Positions 32,173 through 42,749 of a DNA stretch of 64,000 nt are shown in pieces; within the stretch, counting starts at the first letter, position 1; each line of letters begins with the position of its first letter. Source of the stretch: Ceratothoa steindachneri (taxonomy: Eukaryota > Arthropoda > Malacostraca > Isopoda > Cymothoidae). The notes below the pieces were generated by a model. The model was not told the DNA's origin, ran no database searches, and saw only the letters and a list, made by a program, of their open reading frames with translations. The position numbers were made by a program, and so were the translations under genes. The stretch is from the NCBI GenBank assembly GCA_963969495.1, contig OZ018321.1:107150557-107214556 (forward strand), written 5' to 3'.

Positions 32173-33699
32173 ACATGATCTACCTGATCTAAACCCATGC
32201 TGAGTATCGCTGATTAACCCCTCCCTCTCTAGATGTTGGCAAATCCCTTTTTTAACTATTTTCTCAAGAATTTTACAAACTACAGGAGTTAGGCTAACCG
32301 GTCTAAAGTTATTTGGATCCTCTTTACTACCCTTCTTGAAAATGGGGACTACATTCGCTCTCTTCCAATCATCCGGGAATTCTCCATATTCCAGTGACCT
32401 AGTATACAACTTCTCCAGAGCTATTGAGATACTTTCTACCCCTTCTTTAAGTATCCTAGAATGAATATTATCAGGGCTGGAGGCCTTGGTAGTATGTAAC
32501 TCACCTATTAGTTCTTTTATCATCCTCCAATCCACACTAATGGTAGTAAACACCTCTTTGCCTGACCCATGAGTACTATACATAAGACTATTTAGTTTCT
32601 CCTTTGTAAATACTGATGCAAAATGACCATTTAGTACCTCAACTATTTCCTCATCAGTTTCTCTCACAACCCTTTCATATTTGATAGGTCCTATTTTAAC
32701 TCTGCCAGTCTTGTTATTAATTTTATAGTAACTAAAGAACTTTCTAGGATCTTTGTTGCTTTCCTGAGCTAATTTAATTTCTGACACCCTTTTGTTCTTC
32801 TTTATAATCTTATTTAACTCATTCCTAGCCATTCTATAATCACTTAAATTTTGAATATTATTTTCTACCTGTAATTTTTTATATGCCCTTTTCTTCTCTG
32901 AAATTTTTCTAGCTATCTCCTGATTCCACCATAATGGTTTCTTACTTTTGTTCCTAATGGCCTTCATTGGGATACAATGTTCTTGGACTACATTTATTAT
33001 ATGCTGGAAAGTATCCCACATCCCATAAGCATTTTTACCTCTGAATTCTACATCCCAGTCTACAAAATTTAGCAAGCTTTGGAGTTTTACATAATCTCCC
33101 TTATTAAAATTTGGAACTTTTACAGCATTCTCGGTTATTTTACCCCTCTCAATTCCCAAGTTAAAACAAACTATCTGATGGTCACTATTTCCCAATAGTT
33201 CCCCAACAGTCAATTCTTGAACTAAATGACCACTGTTAGAAAGTACTAAATCTAATATATTGTCCCCTCTCGTTGGCTCATTAACAAATTGATTCAAAAA
33301 ATTATCCTCAAAGCATTCTATGAACCTGTCACTTGTTCTATCCCTACCTATCATATTTTCCCAGTCCACAGAGTTTAAGTTGAAGTCCCCAATAATAACT
33401 GCATCTGTTTCACATCCCTTACTTATTTCCCTTATCATTAGTTCATCTATATCATCAGTCTGCCCAGGTGGCCTGTAAAAAGCTCCCAAATGCACCATTC
33501 TATTTTTACTGAACCTAATATCTATCCAAAGTGACTCAACTCCATCCTGCTTTATTGAAGTATTTAAACTTGAAACAATGTTTTTTATATATATAATTAT
33601 TCCTCCACCAATCCTACCTGTCCTTTGACTAATGTACATATTATAGCCCTGTAAATGAAATTCCCTTATAGTGTCACTAAATTCTATTTCATTAATCAA
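32173..33699 (-). CDS. LINE B ORF2, endonuclease and start of reverse transcriptase (partial)
   Basis: The frame is open for about 510 codons. Endonuclease signatures are GAFYRPPG, VIIGDFNLNSVDWEN, DLVLSNSG and GNSDHQIV. The linker (RNELNKIIKKNKR) and the RT start (WKRANVVPIFKKGSK, NFRPVSLTPV) follow. The first residues of the endonuclease, including the conserved NxR and ITESW-type motifs, fall before 33699 and are missing or out of frame, so this is a 5'-truncated copy. The RT continues after the LTR at 31410. Confidence 0.8.
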
Positions 33700-33735
33700 T
33701 GATTCAGTAATCCATGGGTAAATATGTAGATTAGC

Positions 33736-33884
33736 GGCCCGGCCGGAAAAAAAATTGTGTGTAAATATTATCGTTCACTCGTGTCGGAATATTCATGCGC
33801 GTTTGAGTCCTTTTCAAATTATTATTCTATAAACAATTAGGATTATATACTAGGGGGCTGTGCCCCCAGACCCCCCCCCCCAAT
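33736..33884. other. Junction sequence with a perfect GC hairpin
   Basis: Between two CR1 pieces lies a short stretch containing GGGGGCTGTGCCCCC near 33854-33868, a 6-bp G/C stem with a 3-base loop, next to a run of C. The word CTAG precedes it. Such ends occur in some Helitron-like elements, but no 5' partner or Rep gene is visible. Confidence 0.4.
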
Positions 33885-34456
33885 TTAATGAAACTCAGAA
33901 GGATACTGAGATTGGAGGAAATTTGGGTAATAGTGACCATTGTGAAATTAGATTCAAGATGAAATGGAATGGTATTGATGGTATTGATAGTAGCATGAAC
34001 AATGTTAAAATTCCTGACTTTAGAAGAGCAAATTATAATGGGCTAAGGACTTACCTGGAGGCAGTTGTACAGAAACCAGGCAATGAAATCAATTCAGGAA
34101 TAGATTCAATGATATCAGTTAGTGGAAACAATAATCACCAGGAGGAAGAGATTACAATTGAAGAGGAGTATGAAAGAATAATTGAGCAATTAATTACAGG
34201 TCAGATGATTAACATTCCTTATAAGGAGATTAGGACTAAAAATAATGACCCAAAATGGATGACAGATAAAATTAAGCATTATATTGGCATTAAAAAGGGC
34301 ATTTATAGGAAAATAAAAAATGGAGAGGATCACTTAAGGCAGAGATATAATGAACTAGCAAGAGATGTTAAAAAGTTAGTTAGAGTAGCAAGGAGAAATT
34401 ATGAAATTAAAGTGGCAAATAGGGCAAAGGAAGATCCTAAAAGTTTTTATCAATGA
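33885..34456 (+). pseudogene. LINE A-like ORF2 endonuclease-linker segment, plus strand
   Basis: Open frame reading IGGNLGNSDHCEIRFKMKW and VRVARRNYEIKVANRAKED. It matches the minus-strand LINE A segment at about 9277-9822 almost base for base, apart from a small in-frame duplication around GIDGID. It ends at DPKSFYQ, right where LINE A has its first nonsense codon. The orientation is opposite to the piece that follows. Confidence 0.85.
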
Positions 34457-34848
34457 TACAAAACTAAGATTTAGTTTTCTGAGCCTTTCACCATAAGGTA
34501 AGTTCCTTAGCCCACCAATCATCTTTGTCATCCTTCTCTGCACAGACTCAAGCAAATCAATATCCTTCCTATAATATGGTGACCAAAATTGTACTGCATA
34601 GTCTAGATGAGGCCTAACTAGCGCCAGATACAGTTTTAGAATGACTTCAGCACTCTTATTGCTTACACTCCTCCTAATGAATCCCAATATCCTATTAGCT
34701 TTATTCTTAGCATTTAGGCATTGCTTTCTAGGACGAAGGTCTGAACTTACCAAAATACCCAAGTCCCTCTCACAATCGGTCCTCCCTAAATTTCTCCCAT
34801 TTAATTTATAACTATTCAGTGGATTATTTCTACCTATACTAAGTACAC
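34457..34848 (-). pseudogene. LINE A-like RT C-terminal segment, minus strand
   Basis: The minus strand reads MGILVSSDLRPRKQCLNAK, LVRPHLDYAVQFWSP and GLRNLPYGERL, nearly identical to LINE A at about 7868-8250. It stops at AAGTACAC, where a TIR element begins. Together with 33885-34456 it makes two parts of one LINE type facing each other. Confidence 0.85.
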
Positions 34849-35449
34849 GGTAATTGTGTAGACTATGGGCAGATGCGATTCTAGTTTATTTTGGGGGCTA
34901 CTTTTCATTGTTTTTCTGCTATCGCACTGGCCAATCACAGATCTGGATTCATTTTCATAAATGACCAATCAATTGAGCAGATGCGATTCTAGTTTATTTT
35001 GGGGGCTACTTTTCATTGTTTTTCTGCTATCGCACTGGCCAATCACAGATCTGGATTCATTTTCATAAATGACCAATCAGAAAGTTCTATTTGTTTAAAG
35101 GCTTTTTGTATTTTTTCTAATAATCAAAAATTGGTTTATCTTATATTTTTCATGTTTTTTTCCCCCTCATTTCTTTTCTATATATCCTACCTACCCTATG
35201 CCTGACATTATTTACTTATTACTTAATTTCCCATCCTGTCTGACGTAAGTATTAACTATTATTTTGAGCGTCGGCTCGTTGTTGGGTACGGCTCACCGCG
35301 GGGATAACACTGTGATGATCCTGAGTTTCAATCCTTAACTCGCCATAAAATTCTTCGATTTCATCTCTAAAAAAGTAACAACGAAAAGTAGCCCAAAATA
35401 GCCAAAAAAAAACTAGGACTACGATCTGCCCATAGTCTTCACAATTACC
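34849..35449. mobile_element. 0.6-kb non-autonomous TIR element
   Basis: The left end GGTAATTGTGTAGACTATGG and the right end, read inward, GGTAATTGTGAAGACTATGG are near-perfect inverted repeats. The similarity extends inwards about 75 bp through GGGCAGAT and CTACTTTTC. There is no transposase. I cannot identify a convincing target duplication (left flank GTACAC, right flank CTATAT), so the superfamily stays open. Confidence 0.75.
34869..35080. repeat. 108-bp tandem duplication inside the TIR element
   Basis: The sequence from GCAGATGCGATTCTAG at 34869 is repeated from 34977 essentially without change. It duplicates part of the left terminal region. Confidence 0.9.
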
Positions 35450-35930
35450 CTATATAATTACACTTTTAGATATCGCAACTTAATAATTAGCTTATGCTCA
35501 CTTGTTTATACTATTGCTACTAATTAGATGTTATGCACTGCTTCTTATTATTAATTTTTACTATTCACATTATTATTAATACTTATTATTTATGTATTTA
35601 TTTTTATGCACTGGTTTTTACTAATATTATTTACATTAATATAACTTAGTTGTTTATGTATTTATATTTATGTACTAGTTTTTACTATTATTATTTATTA
35701 CTCACACTACTGTAACTTATTATTTATGTATTTATAATTATGCACTGGTTTTTACTATTATTATTTATTATTCACATTAATATAACTTCTTATTATTTAT
35801 GTATTTCTATTTATTCCGTATTTCATTTAAAATTTTAATTATTTGACACTTTTTTTTCTTTCTTTTTTTAATGACTAAATAATTTCGGATGTCCTCATCC
35901 CGCACTTAATGTTCTTGTACGTCGACCCGT
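35450..35930. repeat. AT-rich tandem repeat, about 65-75-bp period
   Basis: TTATTTATGTATTTAT, ATGCACTGGTTTTTACTA and TTCACATTAATATAACTT blocks recur about four times between 35530 and 35830. No gene is seen in the stretch. Confidence 0.65.
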
Positions 35931-35935
35931 TCACT

Positions 35936-37300
35936 GTATGCAAGCTTGAATCCGGAGACTTTCGATTTCCTTTGGGGACCACGGCCCCTCAAAGGTCCAC
36001 TTGAAGTTCCCGTTACGGATTTCCTGGACTATCTTAACGTGGTTACTCTTCTCTGGACGACGTCCGATACTTTTGAATATCTTTAGTTTGACCTCTTCCC
36101 CGTCGAAAAAAAATGTCCCTTTTCAAGGACATCGATTTTGTCGGTGAGAGGCACTCCTGGAAAACTGTCGTGATCCTCCGAGCAGTCTTCTGTTTCTGTT
36201 TGTTTTCCCTCTAATTTCGCTGCTGCTCTGGTGTTCCTTTTCTTTTTGCTATGTTTTTTCTTCGGGCTATTTCTGGGGGTTGCTGGGTTTTCTTTACTCA
36301 CTTCTCTTTCTTCTTTTTCCATTTCCTGGCTAATGTCTTCCTTGGTGCTCTCTGGTTGTTGTTCTTCGTTTTGTTTGGGGGTTTTCTTTGGGGTCACAGA
36401 GGGTTCTTCCACGAATTTGATGTTTAGCACATCCTGGGAAGCTGGGTTTGGCGGGAACCACAGCTTCTTTTTTACACCATTATGTTGGAGCATATTATTT
36501 AGCTCCTCCGAGAAGCTGCCGGGGCATGCAAGGTTCGCCAAGTGGGCGATAATGATCATGGTCATGATCTCCTTGCACTCAACTGGCATGACGAGTTTCA
36601 GAGAAGTTCTTTCCGTCGTTGTTGTGGTAGTTGGTGCTGTTGGTGCAGACGCTGCTGCGGCGTAAGACCCTGCGCTGGACTTTGCCTCCTTTTCCTTTTT
36701 TTTAGTTTTAGTCTCTTTTCTCGTATCTTTTCTTTGCGCAGGGGACATCTCATGGCTAGAGCCCGATGTTCCCCACCGCAATTTGCGCATTTCTCTTTTC
36801 CTTCTCTGCATTCTCCCCAACCGTGGCCGGTTCGAGAGCATGTCGCACAAGTCTGTTCCTTCTTTGGACAGTCCCTTGTTGCATGGCTTTCAAGAGCGAG
36901 GCAGTTTTCTAAGAAGATGTATTCTTCTGCCTCAATCTGCTCTGGGGCTACCCGTAGGTATAACCCCAGAAGGCCATCCTTCATTGCCCTTTGCGCCATT
37001 TCACTTTTATTGAATATAATTTTGATCAGTGACTTCCCGATTTTCTCCACTTTGGTTATCTTGGCCCATGACTGCTTGGAGATCAGTTCGGCCTTGTTGT
37101 CCTCGGTGGAATTGTCCAGAAAAAAGGGGTCGACTTTTCTCAAGATCACGGTTTCTTCTTGTAGCATTCGAGCCTTTGTAGGCGTTTTTTGTGTCACTCG
37201 TGTTCTTCTCGTTGTATGTTTGTGTGTTTTTATGGAAATGTCCGGCCGTTGGGTGATCTTTGTTGCGTTTATTGTTTGTCGTGGTAAAAGTCCTATGTGT
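35936..37300 (-). pseudogene. Jockey-like LINE C1 ORF1 with CCHC knuckles, N-terminally truncated
   Basis: The minus-strand frame within 36598-37437 holds the region WAKITKVEKIGKSLIKIIF and the knuckles CLALESHATRDC, CATCSRTGHGWGEC and CANCGGEHRALAMRC. After a frameshift near 36690 the frame 36083-36850 continues with LWFPPNPASQDVL. The reading then extends to about 35936 with NGNFKWTFEGPWSP. The protein would bind LINE RNA. It is a paralogue of the ORF1 at 40058-41586 but clearly diverged. It starts where the ORF2 of element C2 ends, and no ORF2 of its own follows. Confidence 0.75.
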
Positions 37301-40045
37301 ACATCGGTTCTTCTTGTCTTTCGGTCTGCGCTTTGCTGCTGATGACGTCTAATCTTCTTCTGTTTCTGTCTTCTGGCGGAATTTCTATGTGTCTTTGCCT
37401 GGTCTCGTCCGTCATGAGTCGTGGTACTTTCTCCCATATTTGGCGAGCTCTACTCTGCAGTTCCAAATTGATTGGAGTCATTTGGATCGGGCGGTGTAGG
37501 TCCCTCTGCCTCCTTCTTTCTCTCCTCCTGGTATTTGTAATTAAGAGTAAACCTTTGTTCTGCACTCTTTGGAGGAGTCTCATTTTGTTCCTAGAACTAG
37601 TGCAGATAGGTATCGGTGGATACAGCAGCTTGGATCTTACGAGCGCGTTGCAGATCTTTCTTTTGTTGGCCGTGTTCATATTTTTGAATCTGAACAGCTT
37701 AGAAAGCTCGGCCCTCGCGCTCCCTGCCGTCTGGGTGACGTGGCTGCCGTATCCAGTTTTACCTATCCTTAGTCCCAGAACTGTCCCGTCCGAGCTGTAT
37801 GGAATACGGGCGTCATTTGTTACGATATCGGCCCGTCTCATACGGAAGAATGGAATCACCTTGAATTTGGGGGTGTTAGTGGCGATCTTCCATCTTCTCT
37901 CGAACCTGCTGACATGGTCGATCTCACTGGTGGTGATTCGTGCCATGAGTTCAGGACTTTTGAAGGGGGCAGTTATGATCTGGGTGATGTCGTCGGCGAA
38001 CTGGACGTACAGCGAGTCTTCCCTGATCGGATTTGGTAGATCGAGGGTGTAGATGTTATACAGCAGGGGGCTTAGGCACCCACCTTGCGGTACGCCTGCA
38101 GTCAGTTCGAAGTTGGGTCCCGTGTGATCGAAAATTTGTATGTACGCTATTCTGTCAGTCACATAGAATTTTTTCTAGTCGTGGGTTTAGTCCAAGTCTC
38201 AGTATTTTGAACTGGAGCCTAGTCCTCCATACTTTGTCGAATGCCTTCTTAACATCTCTGAGCACCAGGTCCGCGTACCTTTTCTGGCTAGCGATCTTCG
38301 CCAGTTTTTCTGTGATTACAGCCAGTGCCGTATCATTCCCTCCCCCCCTCCCTTCGGAATCCATGTTGATGTTCGTTATGGAGGTTATTCTCCTCCATAA
38401 AATCCTGGATTCTGTTGGCAAGGATCTTTTCGAAGACCTTGCCTGCCACTTCGAGGAGGAAAATGGGCCTGAAACTAACTGGGCCGTCTGGCGGTTTCCC
38501 GGATTTTGGAATGAAGATCATTTTGGCGATCTTCCATTCGTCCTGGAAATAGCCCACGTTCAGGCACGCGTTCATGATATTGACCAGCCCCTCTAGGATG
38601 TTACGGGGAGCGTTCAACCAGTTTAGTTTGGTCAAGTTTGTTTTACCTGGCGCTCTCTGTTTGAAGGCACGTAGCGTCGATAGGATATCATCCTCTGTTA
38701 TTTTTCGACAGACACCAGTCATTTCTCTGTCCGCTGTCGTATTATTAAATGGGTATGTCCTGTCTACTATTGGTCTTAATTGGTCATGGATTTGGTCTTC
38801 AAATCCTGGTCAAAGTTTTCATTTTCCTCTGGTGTGATGGAGAACACATCTTTCCAGAAGGTCCTGAACACTTCTTCCGTTTCCATTGAGGTCCTTTTCG
38901 TCCCATCGCCTTTTTTGAGGAGTGTGTCTCTGTCAGATGGCTTACCCTTTAGTCTTGAAAGAGTATTCCAAAAGTTTCCGGGGTCCACTTCTTCATCCAT
39001 CTTGTCTACGAGGTTGTTCCAAAGAGCCTCTTGTTGTTCCGTTATGTGTCTTATCATTTTAGTCCTTAGTATCCTTAAACGTCTGTTTTTGGTTCTGTCA
39101 GTGCCGGTGAGTCTAATTTCTTCAAATAGTCTCTTGTATTCGTCCGTTAAGTCGTATAACTCCTGAGTCCATCGTGGTGCTGGTAGCGTTTTGTATGATG
39201 CTCTGGGTACTGCTGCGCGGTCCGCCTCCACCATTACCTCCGTTAGTCTAGCCAGTTCCTGGCCGATCTCTTCCAGGGTGGCTTCTTCGAGTGGTAGAGG
39301 TCTGAACTCACCGAGAAGGGTGCGGTACTCTTCCCAGTTCGTTCTAGAAAAGCACTTTCTCATCCTGACGGGTATTTGAATGGGGATTGAGGATATCTTA
39401 ATTAGGGTAGATATGTGGTCGCTTGAGATTAGAGGGCCGGGCTGTATGAAGTAATTGTAGGGAAATTGCGAGCTGGTCAGGATGACATGTGGCTTTGTTG
39501 CGCAGGTTTCGGTGACATAGGTGGGGAAGTTGGGCCCAATGCGGGCAACAATACCCCCGCCAATAAGGTTTCTTAAGTTCTTCCCTTTCTTATTCAGAAC
39601 TCCGGTGTATCCGGATTCCGAGCATCTGGCGTTGAGATCTCCCCCGAACAGGACTGTTCTCCCATGTGCACAAAGTTGGAGAAAATTGTGCATCGGGATA
39701 TAGTCCCGTCTTGGGGGTTGGTACCCAGTGGACACTACTAGTGGCCCCAGGGTAGTCTGGATCTCGACTGCCAAATATGACTCGTCTAAATCTGAAGAGA
39801 CCTAAACTGGATTCCTTTCTTGACCGCGATGGCAGCGCCATCGAACGCCCCTGGCTGTGGTTCTTAGACACGATGGCGTAATTAAAAATTTTCATTTTCA
39901 ACTGTGTCGAGTTAAGTCCGTGTTCTGATATCAGAACGATATCAGGGTCACATTGTCTAATAATGTTGCTGTAAGTCACTTGTTTATCGATCCAGCCGTC
40001 AGAGTTCAACTGTAATACTGTCAAGTCCTTTTTTAGTCTGTCCAT
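37293..40045 (-). pseudogene. Jockey-like LINE C2 ORF2: endonuclease and reverse transcriptase
   Basis: The endonuclease starts MDRLKKDLTVLQLNSDGW (39590-40045) and continues in 38776-39774 with VSTGYQPPRRD, LFGGDLNARC and SSDHISTLIKI. RT parts are 38333-38722 (WKIAKMIFIPKSGKP and VSFRPIFLLEVAGKVFEK), 38155-38421 (LVLRDVKKAFDKVW) and 37293-38162 (GVPQGGCLSPLLYNIY, with FADD near 38003). The Jockey-type C-terminus VQNKGLLLITNTRR follows. No RNase H is present. At least four frameshifts or stops divide it, so it is dead. ORF1 lies directly upstream at 40058-41586. Confidence 0.8.
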
Positions 40046-40057
40046 ATTGTCCGTCAG

Positions 40058-41586
40058 TTAGTCGTTCCTATTTACGAGTTTCTTGGGGGTGGAGGGGCTG
40101 GCTGGAGGAGATCGGGATCTACCGGATATTATCTTGTTGAACTCAGAGGCCGTCAGTGTTACGAAGGCCTCCTTGATCAGCCGGACCATTCCCAAAATGA
40201 GGGCCTCTTCGACCACCTTCTCGGGAACGTCCTCGCTATACTCCCATTTATAGCGACCCGTTGTCACACCGTCGCTCACGTCCTTGGGCGTACTAGTTTG
40301 TGGGAAAGGCGCACTTTCCGTGGTATAAATCTTTAAGTGTATCCTCTTGCCATGATAGGCATAGTTTTCTTCTCTAGAGGATGAGGCTGATCTCACCCCC
40401 TTTGGGTTGGGTGACCGCTTGGTGCGGCTACAATGACGAGATTTCGTCTTTTTCACAGCTCCTGTAGAGGGCTTTGGGGTGGCTGATTCTTCGGATTCCT
40501 TTGAGGGGGGGTTGGTTGTTGGAGGGGGGACAATTGCGGTTTAAGAGTTAACTTTTTGAGAGGGTATTGATTGTTCTGGGGCGTTTGATTTGGGGATTTG
40601 GGGGGGGGAGGCTGCATTTTAACGCGCAGTACTTCCTCGGATGGGGGGTTCTCCGGGAACCACATCTCATCCATTCCGTTTTTGACCAGCATTTAGTTAA
40701 GCTCCTTCTTGAAGGAGCCGGGTCTCGTGAGATTGGCGATGTGTGCATAATCTACCTTGAGGTAGGTAGGATGAGCATAGGCCTCTTTCACTGCCGCCTT
40801 TGCCACTTTGGCATACGACCTGTTGTTTTTGTTTTCTTCTTCGTCCCTCTTTCTTTGTTTTTCTCTTCTAATAGCCTCTTTTTTGGCTGGGCAAGACATC
40901 GCCATTGCCGAGTGCTCACCTTTGCAGTTCGCGCAGTTCTTCTCCTGGTTCTTTCACTCACGCCAGATGTTGCCTGATCTGCTGCATATGGAGCAGACCT
41001 CAACCGTTTGAGGGCAGGATTTAGTCGTGTGCTCGTTGTGCTTATAGCACTTCAAGCATGTCTGTACTTGTGTGAATTCCTCCCTCTCTATTTGCTCGGG
41101 GCAGACCCTGACATGGAAGACGAGGAGACCTGTCTCTTTGGCCTTCTGTGCCATAGTGGTGTCCTGGAACACCCCCTTAAACACGTGGGTGTACTCCTTG
41201 AATTTAATAATTTCTGACACCGTGGCCCAATTGTGGTTGCTTTCGATTTCCGAGGCTATTTCGTTGGCTGTGTGGTGCCCCACTCATGGGTCTAGCCTGC
41301 GGCAGACTACACTACGGTGGGCTTGAATTTGGGGAGGGATTTTAGGGGTTAGGTTGATCGTCTTAAACACAGCTGCGGCTTTGAACGAAGCCAGGAGTTC
41401 AGCATTTTTCTCATTTTAGCAAATAGCGGTATAGCCAAAGGGGGTGTCAATTAGTCTGACGAGAGCCACGTCGAGCACACCGTAGACTACAGAGAAGACG
41501 TCCCTCCGATCGGGCTTAGTCCTTTTGGGGAGAGTCCTCAGGCTAATCCTGAGCACGTCGTCGGTCAGTTTTTTTGTCCTAGTCAT
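40058..41586 (-). pseudogene. Jockey-like LINE C2 ORF1 with CCHC knuckles
   Basis: The ATG at 41584-41586 opens MTRTKKLTDDVLRISLRTLP. Stops occur near 41420 and 41285. The frame then runs through WATVSEIIKFKEYTHVFKG to the knuckles CLKCYKHNEHTTKSC and CSICSRSG (40954-41283). Later pieces (40693-40905, 40453-40692 and 40058-40456) contain WFPENPPSEEVLRVKM and the C-terminal RYKWEYSEDVPEKVVEEA. ORF1 and ORF2 of this element are about a dozen bases apart. It is a paralogue of the fragment at 35936-37300. Confidence 0.75.
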
Positions 41587-42443
41587 TACTTCCGATTTGT
41601 GTATAGTGGGAGAAAAGAATGCAGAAAAAGGATAGAATGTCCAAAATCCAATTCAGCACTTTACCTTTGACAAGCAGTGTCGGGGTCCGGAAACTTGCTG
41701 TAGTCCGGAATATTTGTAACACTGGCACTGCGTGTGGTCTTATTTGTGTACCACATTCACTTTTAATGATTAATGGAGGTAAGTGGCCTCACATGGGAAT
41801 TTCACTTTTTTGTGAAAATCAAGGGAGGCATCAGGCGAAATTTCCCCAACGGTTTCCTCCTTTGCTTAATGTCACGTACCGAGAGAAACGTAGTTTACAT
41901 ACAGAATTCTTATCAGTCACTCACTGATTTTTACTTATTCTTATTCTTATTAAATCAAAGTGGGGGTGCATGTGAGGGGAGGGTGATAGGGTGTGTGGAA
42001 AGACAGAGAAAATAGACAAGTGGAGAAAAGAGAAAAAAGTGTGGTAGGGTGCAAAGAGATGCCTAGAGTCTGGTGATCAGACTTATCACTTTTATTGTTT
42101 CATTTGTTGCGTGTATTTTTTGTTGTTATAATAGATTTTTGGTAATAATTATAAATTATTATAATTATTATGGCGTTCAAGCCCTTTGTCTTAGTAACTT
42201 TAGTTTTTTTGGTTTATGTTGTGCATTGCTTACTTTGTATATGTTTTTAAATACGTTTAAGTGCGTGCTTAATGTCTTGTTTGTTTTTTTGTGTGTTTTT
42301 TGTCTCTTCTTGTTGATGTTTCTTGTCGAAATCGGGGGGGTTTTCTTAATCTTGGTAAGGTAGTCTTCATTGGTAGGTTATTGTCGTGGTTCGAGTTCTT
42401 CTTTTCTTGTTTCTTTTTTCTTCACAGGTTTTTTCATCTCTTT
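41587..42443. other. No gene seen between LINE C pieces
   Basis: T-rich on the plus strand from about 42090. It probably includes the 5' UTR of C2 on the left and the 3' UTR of C3 on the right (both minus strand). The open frames are short and have no similarity that I recognise. Confidence 0.4.
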
Positions 42444-42740
42444 TTATGAATAGAACGGTACTTCGTCTCCGCCAGCCACTTGGTTGGCGGAGCTGGGAAA
42501 TCTGGGGCGACAGTCAGCTCTTCTGTTCTGGTTAATCATCTGGGTGATTTCATCACTCAGTTCCCGATTAACCAGAACATGCATTTTCCGGGTCCGTTCT
42601 TCTATGACTTTGTTAATGGGAATTATCCCCGCCTCTCTGTGCAGGTCTTCTTGCCGTCTTCTTTCATGCCTGCGTGTACCCGTGATTAGGTACATGCATT
42701 TATTTTGCACTACTTGAAGTCGCCTCTTTTGTGTTTTTGA
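42444..42740 (-). pseudogene. Jockey-like LINE C3 RT C-terminal fragment
   Basis: The minus strand has LQVVQNKCMYLITGTRRHER, REAGIIPINKVIEERTRKM and a C-terminal VPFYS. It matches the tail of LINE C2 ORF2 (VQNKGLLLITNTRR). It lies head-to-head with the plus-strand copy that starts about 10 bases away. Confidence 0.75.
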
Positions 42741-42749
42741 GACACATGA

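Larger units (their letters stand above)
29969..33735 (-). mobile_element. CR1-type LINE (LINE B), 5'-truncated and split by an LTR
   Basis: The minus strand carries endonuclease and RT N-terminal part (32173-33699), an LTR-like insertion (31415-32172), the rest of RT (30292-31410) and a 3' UTR ending in TTATGTTATGTTATG near 29969. No ORF1 is present upstream. The ORF2 has few breaks apart from the insertion. Confidence 0.85.

Noticed and set aside
33885..34848. Classical twin-primed LINE insertion
   Set aside because: The pieces are in convergent order with no 3' tail. Twin priming gives the divergent order with a tail.
36542..38052. Plus-strand frames of about 250-266 codons with hydrophobic runs resembling membrane proteins
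   Set aside because: They lie opposite the Jockey ORF1 and ORF2. The hydrophobic look comes from T-rich antisense of Lys/Glu-rich coding sequence.
40808..41326. Plus-strand frames over the Jockey ORF1
   Set aside because: Antisense of the CCHC region. Cys/Leu-rich appearance is a by-product.
42073..42363. Small frame with strong hydrophobic segments (also 51479-51843)
   Set aside because: T-rich 3' UTR sequence of Jockey-like LINEs. There is no start context or conservation, and the second lies inside the repeat array.
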